From assembly GCA_021777105.1 (NCBI GenBank), contig JAIQZQ010000011.1, forward strand, positions 1-64,000: a DNA stretch of 64,000 nucleotides, read 5' to 3'. Every line of letters starts with the position of its first letter. Positions within the stretch are counted from its first letter, which is position 1. Below the pieces are notes generated by a model that searched no databases, was not told the origin of the DNA, and saw nothing but the letters and a program-made list of their open reading frames with translations. Below, in pieces: positions 9,603 through 18,734 of the stretch. This DNA is from Candidatus Anammoxibacter sp. (GTDB lineage Bacteria; Planctomycetota; Brocadiia; Brocadiales; Anammoxibacteraceae). Made by a program: the position numbers and the translations under genes.

Positions 9603-9911
9603 ATTTATTTCTTTCCGAATCCTAAGAAAACGGCGCTAAATGGAACGTTAATAAGAAATAGATTTATGCATATAAATATAAACCATCTTTATTTATATTG
9701 TCAAAACAAATAAAATTAAATTAAAAAGCCTATAAGCTTTATAGGCCAGTAAAAAGCCTTTAAATTTCCAAATTCTGATTATATTGTTTATGCGTAGCCC
9801 CTACCAGAGTATATTACAATTTAAATTGACATACGCAATATAATCTAGAATAATAGGCGTCTGGTATACGTTTATTTCAATTTTTTGAAACAACCTCTAC
9901 AATTCATTCTC

Positions 9912-9963
9912 TTAAGGGTTCGCTCAACAATAACTTCGGTTTTATTGTTGAGCGAACCCTTAA
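9912..9963. repeat. Long perfect hairpin with CTTCGG loop
   Basis: Two 22-base arms (9912-9933 and 9942-9963) are fully complementary and enclose CTTCGGTT, an ultra-stable UUCG-type loop. There is no T tract on either side, so it is not a standard terminator. It ends 48 bases before the ATG of the next kinase gene. The same core, ACTTCGGTTTT, with unrelated arms occurs at 59839-59890. The rest of 9603-10011 is AT-rich and holds no gene I can support. Confidence 0.85.
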
Positions 9964-10011
9964 TTGCTTTCTATTATGCTCAGGCTCTAAACAGAATTGC
10001 CGGACAAAAAA

Positions 10012-12210
10012 ATGAATGTTAAAATCTCAAACAAAACAGAAGCTTTTAAACCATCGCAAATGATTGCGGTTAATGTTATCGCGGTCATAATAAGTTTGTT
10101 TGGAGCCGCGGCTATTGTCGCGCATCATTTAGCATCCATGGATTTTGTTTTCAGGCTGCGGCATTTTTTGCCTTTGCATTATGATTCAGGGGTTGGATTT
10201 TTATTTTTGGGCTTAGGCTTTCTGCTGATTAAGCGCTTGCCAAATGTTGCGCTTGCTTTTGGAGTAATAGTAGCGCTTATCGGCGCGGTGTCGCTAACTG
10301 CCAATTTTTTTGACATTGATATTGGAATATACCGTCTTTTTGAAGGAAACCGGTCTTTTACATTCTCAGAACACGTCGAACACATGCCCATAAACTCCGC
10401 TTTATGTTTTGTTTTTGCCGGAGCCGCAATTATAGTCAACAACAACGCTCTGCGTTTTAAGCTCAACTTTATTGTCACAGGGATTTTAGGCTCAATAATT
10501 ACAGCTTTGGGATTTGTTGGAATTGTCTCTTGCTTTTTAGATCCTGCGTCGGCGCACGTTTGGAAGCGCTTTTATATGGAATCAATAGGCGCGTCCGGGT
10601 GCTTTTGGTTGGCCGGTATTTGCGCAATTATTACTATAATTAAAAAGGGCAAGATTGAAGAGCCTGTGTTTCAAAATTTTATAGCGTCATCAATCGGAAT
10701 AGCAATTGCGACAATCGTTATCTGTTTTTGGATTAAGTTTACCATACATGAAAGTTTCAAGTTTGGAGAGATGGTTAAACATAAAGGCGAATATATAAAG
10801 AGCGAAATAACCGGCCCGCTTGAGTCGCAGATTATAGCGTTGTTCCGCATGGCAAAACGTTGGGAAATACGCGGCTCAACGCCCAGGAATGAATGGGAGA
10901 AAGACGCTGAATTTTATATTAACCACTACCAAACGCTGGATGAAATTGCATGGATAAATCCGTCGTTTAAAACAGCGTGGAAAATGACGCCGCAAGGCGC
11001 AACAAATGCAACTGAAAATGAACCGGCTTTTAAAGCTGATACGTTGCGAGCGCTGAGGTTGGCCGGCAAAAAAAGAGGGCCGCATATTTTGCCGTTAATT
11101 GATTTGGACAACGGCGACAAAGGCATGTTGGCCTGCATACCATTGTTTCCCAACGGCAAATTTGACGGTTATATTGCCGGTGTTTTTTCATTTCACAAAA
11201 TATTTAACCTGGTTTTATCTCAAACTGAATTTAATCAATTTTCGATTGCGGTTTTTGATAACGGTAAAGAGGTTTATAGTTGTTGCGGCATGGATATCAA
11301 TAGCTCCAGGGAATTTGTGTATAACGCTTATTTTGACATCTTTAACCTTAATTTTCTGTTAAAGGTATGGCCCCGGGCTGAATTTGCAAATAGAGCCCAG
11401 TCAAGCATGCCGACGATAATATTGGTTGTGGGCATTTTGATAGCTTTCTTGATGGCCATGGCCGCGCACCTTGTCATCAGGGTGGCAATCAACGCAAAAA
11501 GGATAGCCAAAACACATAACGATTTGCAAGAGGCACAGGAGGAGCTCTCTCGCAAGGACAAACTTGCCGCTATAGGGCAAATAGCAAGCAGCATAAGCCA
11601 TGAGCTTAGAAATCCGCTGGGCATTATTGGGAATTCGGTTTATTTCTTAAACTTAACGCTTGGAGGAGGCGACACTAAAGTCAAAAAGCATCTCGACATA
11701 CTTAAAAAGGAAGTTGACGTGTCGGACAGGATAATAGGCGATCTTCTCGACTTTTCAAGAGAGTCCGTTCCTGTGATGAAAGACTCCGATATAAACGCGG
11801 TAGTTAATGAGTCTGTGAAAAGGTTGAAAATTCCGGTAAATTTTGATCTTAAATTCAACGCCGAGGCAGGTTTACCGAAAACGCGTTTTGATGTTGATCA
11901 GATTTTAATAGTAGTCACAAACATTCTTGCAAACGCCGTTGCGTCAATGAAAAATGGCGGCGGTTTAATAATCTCGACGTTTATGGACGATCAATATATT
12001 TGCGTAAAAATAAAAGATCATGGTTGTGGTATACCTGAAAGCGAAATAAAGAAGATATTTACCCCTTTGTTCACAACCAAATCTAAGGGTATAGGGCTTG
12101 GTATGTCTATTGTAAAAGGCATAATAGATAAACACAGAGGAGAAATAGAAGTTGAAAGTGCACCGGGAATCGGCTCTACATTTACAGTGAAATTACCAAA
12201 AAGCTGTTAA
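10012..12210 (+). CDS. Multi-pass membrane sensor histidine kinase with extracytoplasmic CHASE-like region
   Basis: About 732 residues from the ATG at 10012; an in-frame TTG at 9997 is an alternative start. Around six hydrophobic segments fill the first 240 residues. An extracytoplasmic stretch (about 245-460) with ITGPLESQIIALFRMAKRWE resembles CHASE-type sensors. A last membrane segment (IILVVGILIAFLMAMAAHLV) then leads to the kinase core. The core has phospho-acceptor His at about 530 (SISHELRNPLGIIGNS), NILANAVASM, DHGCGIPE and GIGLGMSIVKG. Two regulators follow on the same strand (12401 and 13229), so the three probably form one phosphorelay. The ligand is unknown. Confidence 0.87.
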   Translation: MNVKISNKTEAFKPSQMIAVNVIAVIISLFGAAAIVAHHLASMDFVFRLRHFLPLHYDSGVGFLFLGLGFLLIKRLPNVALAFGVIVALIGAVSLTANFFDIDIGIYRLFEGNRSFTFSEHVEHMPINSALCFVFAGAAIIVNNNALRFKLNFIVTGILGSIITALGFVGIVSCFLDPASAHVWKRFYMESIGASGCFWLAGICAIITIIKKGKIEEPVFQNFIASSIGIAIATIVICFWIKFTIHESFKFGEMVKHKGEYIKSEITGPLESQIIALFRMAKRWEIRGSTPRNEWEKDAEFYINHYQTLDEIAWINPSFKTAWKMTPQGATNATENEPAFKADTLRALRLAGKKRGPHILPLIDLDNGDKGMLACIPLFPNGKFDGYIAGVFSFHKIFNLVLSQTEFNQFSIAVFDNGKEVYSCCGMDINSSREFVYNAYFDIFNLNFLLKVWPRAEFANRAQSSMPTIILVVGILIAFLMAMAAHLVIRVAINAKRIAKTHNDLQEAQEELSRKDKLAAIGQIASSISHELRNPLGIIGNSVYFLNLTLGGGDTKVKKHLDILKKEVDVSDRIIGDLLDFSRESVPVMKDSDINAVVNESVKRLKIPVNFDLKFNAEAGLPKTRFDVDQILIVVTNILANAVASMKNGGGLIISTFMDDQYICVKIKDHGCGIPESEIKKIFTPLFTTKSKGIGLGMSIVKGIIDKHRGEIEVESAPGIGSTFTVKLPKSC

Positions 12211-12400
12211 GGCTTTATTGTGTATGCGTAACAAATAACACAGATAACTGCTATTGGTAGAAACTATTTTATGAGTTGATTTATACAATATAATATGGTA
12301 AAAATTACCAACTTGTAAGTCAAGAATCACTTAAATTATTGTTTTGCGCGCTCTTAAATTCAAGATAATTATTTCAATTATTTATGAGGAGCTTTAAGAG

Positions 12401-13150
12401 ATGGATTGCTTAAAGAGGGAGTTTAACGTGCTTGTTGTTGATGATGACGAAGGCATGACGGAGACATTGTCTGACATTTTTTGTGAAATCGGCTATGACG
12501 TAGATGTGGCGAATGACGGCTATAAAGCTCTGGATATGGCGGCAAAGAAGTCTTATAGCATAGTATTGATGGATATTAAAATGCCTGACATTGACGGGGT
12601 GGAAGTTTTTAGAAGACTTAAACCGATAATCCCCGACGCAAAAGTGTTGATGATGACGGCGTTTGCCGTGGATAATTTAATGAAAGAAGCGATTGACGAA
12701 GGGGCATGCCGGGTTTTTGACAAGCCGTTAAATATGGATGAGGTAATAACTTTTCTTGAAAGATCACGGCGGGCATCTTTTGTGCTTATTGTTGACGACG
12801 ACCCCGGCGTGTGCGAGACAATAAAGGATTCGCTGGAATTTAAAGGTTATACCGCGGCAATTGCGCACAGCGGAAGCGGGGCTATTGAGTTTGCAAAACA
12901 CAACCATGTAAACGCAGCGATTATTGATGTAAAAATGCCGGTCTTAAACGGCCTGGAAACTTATGTTGAGTTAAGAAACGAGATTCCCGGCCTGGGAGCC
13001 GTTATGATAACCGGTTTTAGGCAGGAGACGGAAGCGATAGTTAAAGAAGCCCTTGATAAAAAAGCTCATTCATGTTTTTACAAACCATTAAATATGGACG
13101 ATATTTTTAAGGCGCTGGATGATTTAACCAAAGTAAAAGATTCAAATTGA
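12401..13150 (+). CDS. Double-receiver response regulator
   Basis: 249 residues made of two tandem receiver domains and nothing else. Domain 1 (about 9-122) has VLVVDDDEG, phospho-acceptor DIKMPDIDG and the KPLNMDEV lysine. Domain 2 (about 127-245) has VLIVDDDPG, DVKMPVLNG and KPLNMDDI. The two copies are clearly related, including the shared KPLNMD ending, so they arose by duplication. With no output domain it probably relays or buffers phosphate between the upstream kinase and the sigma-54 activator downstream. GAGGAG lies upstream of the ATG. Confidence 0.92.
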   Translation: MDCLKREFNVLVVDDDEGMTETLSDIFCEIGYDVDVANDGYKALDMAAKKSYSIVLMDIKMPDIDGVEVFRRLKPIIPDAKVLMMTAFAVDNLMKEAIDEGACRVFDKPLNMDEVITFLERSRRASFVLIVDDDPGVCETIKDSLEFKGYTAAIAHSGSGAIEFAKHNHVNAAIIDVKMPVLNGLETYVELRNEIPGLGAVMITGFRQETEAIVKEALDKKAHSCFYKPLNMDDIFKALDDLTKVKDSN

Positions 13151-13228
13151 TAGTTTAAACGGCAACTAACCCTATGGTGTTTTTTATTAGTATTTCAAAC
13201 GAAACTAATTAACGGCGCGCGTGAATTG

Positions 13229-15310
13229 ATGAATGAAAAGTTAAAAGTATTAATTGTAGACGATGAGCCGGACGCGCGGACAACCCTTTCTGATATTTTG
13301 CAATTAAAAGGTTACGACACATTTGAGGCGAAAGACGGCGCCGAATGCATGAGGATTGTCAATGACGAGTTTTTCAACATCATGCTTTTAGACCTTAATC
13401 TGCCGGACATGTCGGGCCTTGCCGTTCTGGAAAACGTAAAGTCCGTCAATGCTTTGGTCGAAATAATTGTGTTATCCGGCCTAAGCACAATTGAAAACGC
13501 TATTGAAGCTACAAATAAAGGGGCTTTTTCTTATATAAAAAAGCCGTACGACGCAGATCAGCTCATATTGCAAATGACGCGGGCTATAGAGAAACAGCGA
13601 ACCCAGGAACGCATTAATAAATTAACAACCGCTATTGAACAGAGCGCAAGCGAGGTAGTGATAACGGATAAGAACGGTTGCATTGAATACGTCAATCCGA
13701 AATTCACGGAATTAACAGGATACACATATGACGAGGCTATAGGCAACAACCCAAACATGCTTAAATCGTCAAAAACCCCAACCAACACGCACAAAGAGTT
13801 GTGGAGTTCCATCATTGCCGGCCGTAGCTGGCACGGTGAATTCTATAATAAAAAGAAGGACGGCTCAATTTTTTGCGAAGCCGCGTTGGTGTCTCCCGTA
13901 AAGAACTCTGAAAACGCAATAACCCATTTCATCAAGGAAGCAAATGATATTACACTGAAAAAGGAATCGGAAAATGAATTGGTCAGGATGAAAAACCATC
14001 TTGAGTCGATTTTCCGAAGCGTTAAGGACGCCATTATAACGGTAGACAAGGATTTAACGGTTATTGAGTTGAACGAATCAGCGGAAAGTTTATGCGGATT
14101 TACCCGTAAAGAGCTTATAGGACAACCCTTTAATAAACACGTAGTCGGCTGCCATGGTCAATGCTACAAAACGCTGCAGGACGCAATAGATAAAGATAAT
14201 CCCATCACATTAGAGCATATTGCCTGCGACGGCATAAATCACGCCGAAAGGCATATCGTTAATTTAAACTCTGTTCCGCTTCGGGACCACAATAATGTTT
14301 CATACGGCGCGGTTATTGTTATTAAAGACGAAACAAGGCTTAGCGAGCTGGAACGAGTCCTGCATGAACGCTCCAAATTTCATAATATAATCGGCAAAAA
14401 CAAAAAAATGCAGGAGCTTTACGGACTGATAGAAGACCTTGCCGAAGTGCACACCACTGTTTTGATTACCGGCGAGTCCGGCACCGGCAAGGAGCTGATA
14501 GCCGACGCGCTCCATTACCAGGGCGATCGCAGGGATAAACCGATTGTAAAAATAAATTGCTCGGCATTGCCTGACGAGTTGCTTGAAAGCGAACTGTTTG
14601 GGCACATTAAAGGCGCGTTTACCGGGGCTATTAACGACAGGACGGGCAGATTCTCAAAAGCGGACGGCGGCACCATTTTCCTGGATGAGATCGGCGATAT
14701 CTCAAATAAAATGCAATTGCGATTGTTAAGGGCTCTTCAGGAGAAAACGTTTGAAAAAGTAGGCGACTCAACACCGATAAAAGTGGATGTCAGGATTATA
14801 GCCGCTACTAATCAACAACTGCGTGAAAAAGTAAAAAACGGCGAATTCCGCGAAGACCTTTTTTACAGGTTAAAGGTTGTTGAACTGAACCTGCCTCCGT
14901 TACGGGAGAGAATGGACGATGTTCCGCTGTTAACAAATCATTTTATCGGCGTATTTAACAAAACGTTTAAGAAAAACATTAAATCGCTGTCAGACGACGC
15001 TAAAAAGATATTTATGGACTACTCCTGGCCGGGCAATATTCGGGAACTACAGCACACATTAGAGCACGCGTTTGTTATCTGCCGGAAACCGGTAATTGAC
15101 GTTGACGTTTTGCCGGTTGACTTAAAAAACATTAATAAAAACAGAGATGCCTATATAGAGGAAAAAGACAATGGAGATGAACGCGGCGCGATATTGAGGG
15201 CATTGGAAAAATCAGGATGGAATAAAACAAAGGCGGCCAAATTGCTTGGGGTAGACAGGAGAACCGTATACCTTAAGATAAAGAAATATAATATAAGCGA
15301 AGACTCTTAA
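13229..15310 (+). CDS. Sigma-54-dependent response regulator (receiver, two PAS, AAA+, Fis HTH)
   Basis: About 693 residues. The receiver (1-120) has LIVDDEPD and LLDLNLPDMSG. Two PAS domains follow (about 130-255 and 260-380); the second has VVGCHGQCYKTLQ with two cysteines. The AAA+ domain carries Walker A GESGTGKE (from about 415), the sigma-54 contact loop GAFTGA (from about 462) and GGTIFLDEIGD. A C-terminal Fis-type helix-turn-helix reads GWNKTKAAKLLGVDRRTVYL. This is an NtrC-family activator. PAS domains between receiver and AAA+ are less usual and suggest a second input. A candidate target promoter of the right class lies at 17753. Confidence 0.95.
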   Translation: MNEKLKVLIVDDEPDARTTLSDILQLKGYDTFEAKDGAECMRIVNDEFFNIMLLDLNLPDMSGLAVLENVKSVNALVEIIVLSGLSTIENAIEATNKGAFSYIKKPYDADQLILQMTRAIEKQRTQERINKLTTAIEQSASEVVITDKNGCIEYVNPKFTELTGYTYDEAIGNNPNMLKSSKTPTNTHKELWSSIIAGRSWHGEFYNKKKDGSIFCEAALVSPVKNSENAITHFIKEANDITLKKESENELVRMKNHLESIFRSVKDAIITVDKDLTVIELNESAESLCGFTRKELIGQPFNKHVVGCHGQCYKTLQDAIDKDNPITLEHIACDGINHAERHIVNLNSVPLRDHNNVSYGAVIVIKDETRLSELERVLHERSKFHNIIGKNKKMQELYGLIEDLAEVHTTVLITGESGTGKELIADALHYQGDRRDKPIVKINCSALPDELLESELFGHIKGAFTGAINDRTGRFSKADGGTIFLDEIGDISNKMQLRLLRALQEKTFEKVGDSTPIKVDVRIIAATNQQLREKVKNGEFREDLFYRLKVVELNLPPLRERMDDVPLLTNHFIGVFNKTFKKNIKSLSDDAKKIFMDYSWPGNIRELQHTLEHAFVICRKPVIDVDVLPVDLKNINKNRDAYIEEKDNGDERGAILRALEKSGWNKTKAAKLLGVDRRTVYLKIKKYNISEDS

Positions 15311-15402
15311 ACCTAACGTAGCCGAAAACAAATCCAGCGACTCCTCCAGCCTACCCCTGATAAACCGGGCAAGTAAAAAGTCTGGATGCAGCGCCAATTA
15401 AA

Positions 15403-15792
15403 TCACAAAGCCTGCATGCCCAAAACGTTATCAACCAAATCCCTAATTTCATTAGCGTCAATAGGCTTATGAAACAGTTCGCAATAAATCCCTTCATCCG
15501 CCGCAGCCTGCAACTCCTCAAGGTTTTCCTTATGAAAAGCGGTGACAATGTACACAGGCGCGTCCTTGTATATTTCCCTAATTCGTCGCAATGCGGTTAC
15601 GCCTCCCATGCCGGGTATGTTTAGATCAAGGAATATAAGGTCGGGCCGCTTCTTTTTAGCGATTTCAATGCCTTCCTCTCCCGACACAGCTGTTTCAACA
15701 AAATACTTGTCGCTTTCCAACGCAAGTTTAAACGAATCGCAAATGCCGTCCTCATCATCAATTGCCAATATATGTTTTCTTTTTTCAATCAT
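15403..15792 (-). CDS. Single-domain response regulator
   Basis: 129 residues, one receiver domain: ILAIDDEDGICDSF at the acidic pocket, phospho-acceptor in FLDLNIPGMGG, and the conserved lysine in LFHKPIDAN. AGGAG lies six bases before the ATG. It is downstream of, and codirectional with, the soluble kinase at 16078-16887, so they probably form a pair. No output domain is present. Confidence 0.92.
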   Translation of the reverse strand: MIEKRKHILAIDDEDGICDSFKLALESDKYFVETAVSGEEGIEIAKKKRPDLIFLDLNIPGMGGVTALRRIREIYKDAPVYIVTAFHKENLEELQAAADEGIYCELFHKPIDANEIRDLVDNVLGMQAL

Positions 15793-15963
15793 AAGGTTAC
15801 TCCTGTGATTCAGAAAAATTAACCACCTTCAATCAATAATTATTAGAGCTTAATCCAGTCAAGCCGGACAATCAAAAAGAGACAACGTTGGTTCAAGTCT
15901 CTGTGCTTGAATCAACAAATAGCTCTCTTTTTAAAATATTTCCCAAAATCTGACTTATAAAAG

Positions 15964-16015
15964 CCCTGCGGAATCAGGCAGACGCAAAGGGTGGCGCCGT
16001 GCCGACTCCGCAGGG
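15964..16015. other. Stem-loop between kinase and receiver genes
   Basis: CCCTGCGGA (15964-15972) pairs with TCCGCAGGG (16007-16015), enclosing a GC-rich segment that contains GACGCAAAG. A second weak hairpin (TTCAAG with CTTGAA) lies at about 15893-15915. Both are in the 285-base gap between the minus-strand kinase and its receiver. There is no T tract. A structured leader or a repeat are both possible. Confidence 0.45.
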
Positions 16016-16077
16016 TAATCCGCGTATTAGCCTGCATTTGCGCTTGCAAGCTAAAAACGCGTTCAACTATTTTTTTG

Positions 16078-16887
16078 TCAAATCCCGGCGGCGCCCATAT
16101 TTTTTACGTTTTGGAGGGTTGATTCTTTGCCCGCGTCTGGTTGCAGCGCAGGAAAGTAGATATTAAAAGTCGATCCTTTGTCTAATTCACTTTCAACCGT
16201 AATTTTACCGTTTTGATTTTTAACAATCTCGCCAACAACAAAAAGCCCAAGCCCCAACCCATTGCCGTTAGTTTTAGTTGTGTAAAAAGACTCAAACATA
16301 GACATTTTTGTTTTATCATCAATACCGCAGCCTGTGTCCTTAAAACTTAATTGTATAAATTCCTTTGCCTTTGAAAACGAATCCGTATCTGTCTCTATAA
16401 AAGCGGTCTTTTTCAGACTTATTTTAATTATCCCGGTTTCCTTGCCGATTGCGTGACAGGCGTTAGACCCAAGGTTCATTACCAATTGAAGTATTTGGCA
16501 TGAATTCGCAAGCGTCTGCCCTGCTGAAAAATCAATAGAAGTTTCAATTTTTATGTTATCCGGCAAATACGCCTTCAAAAGCTTTACATTCTCGTTAACT
16601 TCAGCGCCAAGCTGTAAAGGTTTGCGTATTCCTGCGCTGCCGCGGCTAAATGACATTATCTGAGATGTTAACTCTTTTGCGTGATTTGTCGCTTTGATAA
16701 TCTGGTTTATACAATATCTAACGTTATCATTTAATCCCGGGTCGATCATAGCCATCGTTGTAAAGGATAAAATAGGGGTCAGAATATTGTTTAAATCATG
16801 AGCAATACCGGTAGACATCGTCCCAATAGTCTTTAAATTCTTTGATCGCAAATCCTCATCTTTATGTTTTTGATATTTATCATACAT
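16078..16887 (-). CDS. Soluble histidine kinase without sensor domain
   Basis: 269 residues, only a kinase core. The phospho-acceptor helix reads MSTGIAHDLNNILTPILS, with N box LVMNLGSNACHAIG, DTGCGID, and GNGLGLGLFVVGEIV. There is no membrane segment or PAS domain, so it must be driven by a partner protein or by another sensor. The receiver gene at 15403-15792 follows in the same direction. The start is an ATG without a strong ribosome binding site. Upstream is a 940-base region without an obvious gene. Confidence 0.9.
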   Translation of the reverse strand: MYDKYQKHKDEDLRSKNLKTIGTMSTGIAHDLNNILTPILSFTTMAMIDPGLNDNVRYCINQIIKATNHAKELTSQIMSFSRGSAGIRKPLQLGAEVNENVKLLKAYLPDNIKIETSIDFSAGQTLANSCQILQLVMNLGSNACHAIGKETGIIKISLKKTAFIETDTDSFSKAKEFIQLSFKDTGCGIDDKTKMSMFESFYTTKTNGNGLGLGLFVVGEIVKNQNGKITVESELDKGSTFNIYFPALQPDAGKESTLQNVKNMGAAGI

Positions 16888-17355
16888 AGCGGTTGATTTC
16901 CATCTGGTTAAAGCCGTGTCAACAACTGTAGCCGGGCCGGTTTATAGCCTCGCTTTTATCAAGGCAGTTTAGAGCCCCGTATTTACTGAATCCAACATTA
17001 ATTTATGATCGTAACAATTAATCAAGGTTACCATGGGAAAAAACCGTGTACTCTCCAAACCCTGAGTTTAAGCATATCGCAAAACCAGCGCCAAATTATT
17101 GTTTCGTAATTGTGAAACACGCAAAAGCCTCGTTTTTTTAACATTATGACATTGGAGAAATCGATATTTTAGGCGAAACAGGCAACCATGTAATTACAGG
17201 TTAAAAGGCGTGTAAGGCGTGTTATTTGCGCAAAGAGAAGATACGCCCCGATTATAATATATGCCGCCCAATAAAAGCTTGTTACACAATCCGGTTTCAA
17301 AAAAATAAAATTCGTTTGCAAGTAAAATGGTTTGAACACTGTGAAATATACGAGC

Positions 17356-17380
17356 AATATCACAGTAATGTGATATCACA
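17356..17380. promoter_or_regulatory. Palindromic site TGTGATATCACA with extra half-site
   Basis: TGTGATATCACA (17369-17380) is a perfect 12-base palindrome. Its left half also pairs with TATCACA at 17358-17364 across a 4-base spacer. It shares GATATCAC with the site at 17467. It is a probable transcription-factor site, about 385 bases upstream of the sigma-54 promoter. Confidence 0.55.
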
Positions 17381-17466
17381 AAAACGTGACATAAATGAAA
17401 GCTAATGGACCGCGCCGTTATTAATATGAATAGTTAAAATTGCTCAACTTATAAGATACCGGGAGA

Positions 17467-17496
17467 TTGAGATATCACGGATGTGTGATATCTCAA
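17467..17496. promoter_or_regulatory. Inverted repeat TTGAGATATCAC, 12-bp arms
   Basis: Left arm 17467-17478 and right arm 17485-17496 are perfectly complementary with a 6-base spacer. Each arm contains GATATCAC, as in the site at 17369. The geometry resembles upstream activator sites of NtrC-type proteins, about 270 bases before the promoter. Confidence 0.55.
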
Positions 17497-17752
17497 TAGT
17501 GTAACATACCAATAAGCAAAACAATGCAACAAGGTTAATCTATTCATATCTCTATATTTTGTTGATGTTTTTTACATAAATTTCCATGCCGGCATCTATT
17601 TACAACAACAACCCGCTTTCCGTTAATATTGATGTAATTATTTACGCCGCATCAGTTTGCGTTGAGCGCCAACACAGCAAAAGATTCCAGTATTGATAAA
17701 ACCCGCTTAAATCAAATTCCGGGCGGCAAATATTATATCATTAAGCTGTTTT

Positions 17753-17768
17753 TGGCATACCTTTTGCG
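17753..17768 (+). promoter_or_regulatory. Sigma-54 (-24/-12) promoter
   Basis: TGGCAT, five bases, then TTGC: the GG (17754-17755) and GC (17766-17767) are separated by exactly 10 bases, as required. The predicted start of transcription is near 17779. The ATG of the 80-residue gene follows at 17827, with GGGAG six bases before it. Confidence 0.7.
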
Positions 17769-17826
17769 ATATAGCTAAACACCACAATTTATTTATATAA
17801 ATTTTTTATCAAACAGGGAGATATTA

Positions 17827-18069
17827 ATGAAAAAAAGATCGATAAAACCGGAGCCGGAAATGTTAAATGCGCATGCCGACAAATCAACCGGCAATGAAGC
17901 AAATAACGAAGCTTTACGGGAAGAAGGTCTTGCTTTGTTTGATAAGGTTGAAAAAAAGAGAACAAATATTGGGCTTCAAACAATAGCCCAACTTGCCGCA
18001 AATTTGGAACGCAAACCAGCCGGGCCATATTTCAATGCCGGCGCTACGGATCTGTCATTGCCGTTTTAA
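17827..18069 (+). CDS. Small hydrophilic protein of unknown function under a sigma-54 promoter (80 aa)
   Basis: Residues are mostly charged or polar (MKKRSIKPEPEMLNAHADKS at the start) with one probable amphipathic helix in the middle (ALREEGLALFDKVEKKR, then LQTIAQLAANLE) and a proline/glycine-rich end. There is no signal peptide, membrane segment or cysteine. I do not recognise a family. The single-helix, charged character recalls small regulators such as anti-sigma factors, but no FlgM motif is present. The strong ribosome binding site and the upstream sigma-54 promoter argue that it is a real gene. The neighbouring sigma-54 activator is a plausible regulator. Confidence 0.65.
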   Translation: MKKRSIKPEPEMLNAHADKSTGNEANNEALREEGLALFDKVEKKRTNIGLQTIAQLAANLERKPAGPYFNAGATDLSLPF

Positions 18070-18326
18070 GTCTCGATAGAAAATATGCCGTAACATTTGC
18101 AATATTCAATTAAAACACGCGGACCATACACCGACGCAAACAGAACATAGTATTCCAAAAACAACTTGTTAATTTCTTCCTCCCTAACGTTCCAACATCA
18201 TAACAACCCTACCCCCGAATAAACCGGAAATTGCCAATTAAAAGCCGGCCCAGTCTTGCAGACAGTTTCTAAGGGAAACCTAAATAGGTTGCTCCGGTGT
18301 CAACCAGGCCGCCAAATAAAAAAAAC
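18070..18326. other. Intergenic region with degenerate hairpin repeat
   Basis: No gene is seen. The segment 18245-18268 contains GCCGGCCCAGTCTTGCAGAC, a decayed relative of the TCTTGTAGA-core hairpins found intact at 41586, 41675 and 52398. Confidence 0.5.
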
Positions 18327-18362
18327 TTGACCCTCAAAGTTTTTTATCGTATATTTGCGATA
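18327..18362 (+). promoter_or_regulatory. arsR promoter with overlapping operator
   Basis: A -35 TTGACC (18327-18332), 17-base spacer and -10 TATATT (18350-18355) form a good sigma-70 promoter. An inverted repeat TATCG, 8 bases, CGATA (18345-18362) straddles the -10, ideally placed for repression by the ArsR product. The start codon follows at 18375. Confidence 0.7.
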
Positions 18363-18374
18363 AAGGATGGGATT

Positions 18375-18707
18375 ATGGCTATAACAAAATTTGATGAGTT
18401 TAATAGCGCAGAGAAAAAGATTGCGCAGTATTGCAAGGCTTTGGCGCATCCTGCGCGGATTGCAATACTTAACCTGCTGATAAAGAAGAAAAAATGCGTT
18501 TGCGGTGATGTTGTTGACGAGTTGCCGTTGTCGCAATCAACTGTTTCACAACATTTAAAAGAGTTAAAGAATGCAGGTTTGATTAAAGGCGATATTGACG
18601 GGCCAAGGGTTTGTTATTGCATTGATATGGATAGATGGAAGGACGCGGAAAAAGTTGTGAAACAATTTTTCTCGCAAAAAGTGGTTGAGGCGGTTAAGGA
18701 TTGTTGA
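18375..18707 (+). CDS. arsR: ArsR-family metalloregulatory repressor
   Basis: A winged-helix repressor of 110 residues. It has [17 protein letters not shown], the recognition region [20 protein letters not shown] and a wing with [11 protein letters not shown]. Candidate As(III)-binding cysteines are the Cys in KKCVCGD and the CYC in the wing, so it may belong to an ArsR type whose binding site differs from the classical helix-3 CxC motif. The ATG at 18375 follows GGATGG; an upstream in-frame start would place the operator inside the gene and is rejected. It lies 27 bases upstream of acr3 and probably autoregulates the operon. Confidence 0.92.
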   Translation: MAITKFDEFNSAEKKIAQYCKALAHPARIAILNLLIKKKKCVCGDVVDELPLSQSTVSQHLKELKNAGLIKGDIDGPRVCYCIDMDRWKDAEKVVKQFFSQKVVEAVKDC

Positions 18708-18734
18708 TTTTCACGCGCAATAATTGAGGAAAAA

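Larger units (their letters stand above)
16888..17826. other. Long non-coding regulatory region
   Basis: 939 bases without a convincing gene. It holds an inverted repeat GTTTC with GAAAC (17101-17117), a cluster of GATATCAC-type palindromes (17356-17380 and 17467-17496), and a sigma-54 promoter at 17753-17768. The layout (palindromes 270-390 bases upstream of a -24/-12 promoter) fits an enhancer-controlled promoter. Confidence 0.6.

Noticed and set aside
15964-16015. GACGCAAAG in a structured segment suggested a c-di-GMP-I (GEMM) riboswitch
   Set aside because: The other conserved blocks of that riboswitch are missing, and no suitable downstream gene follows on the plus strand.
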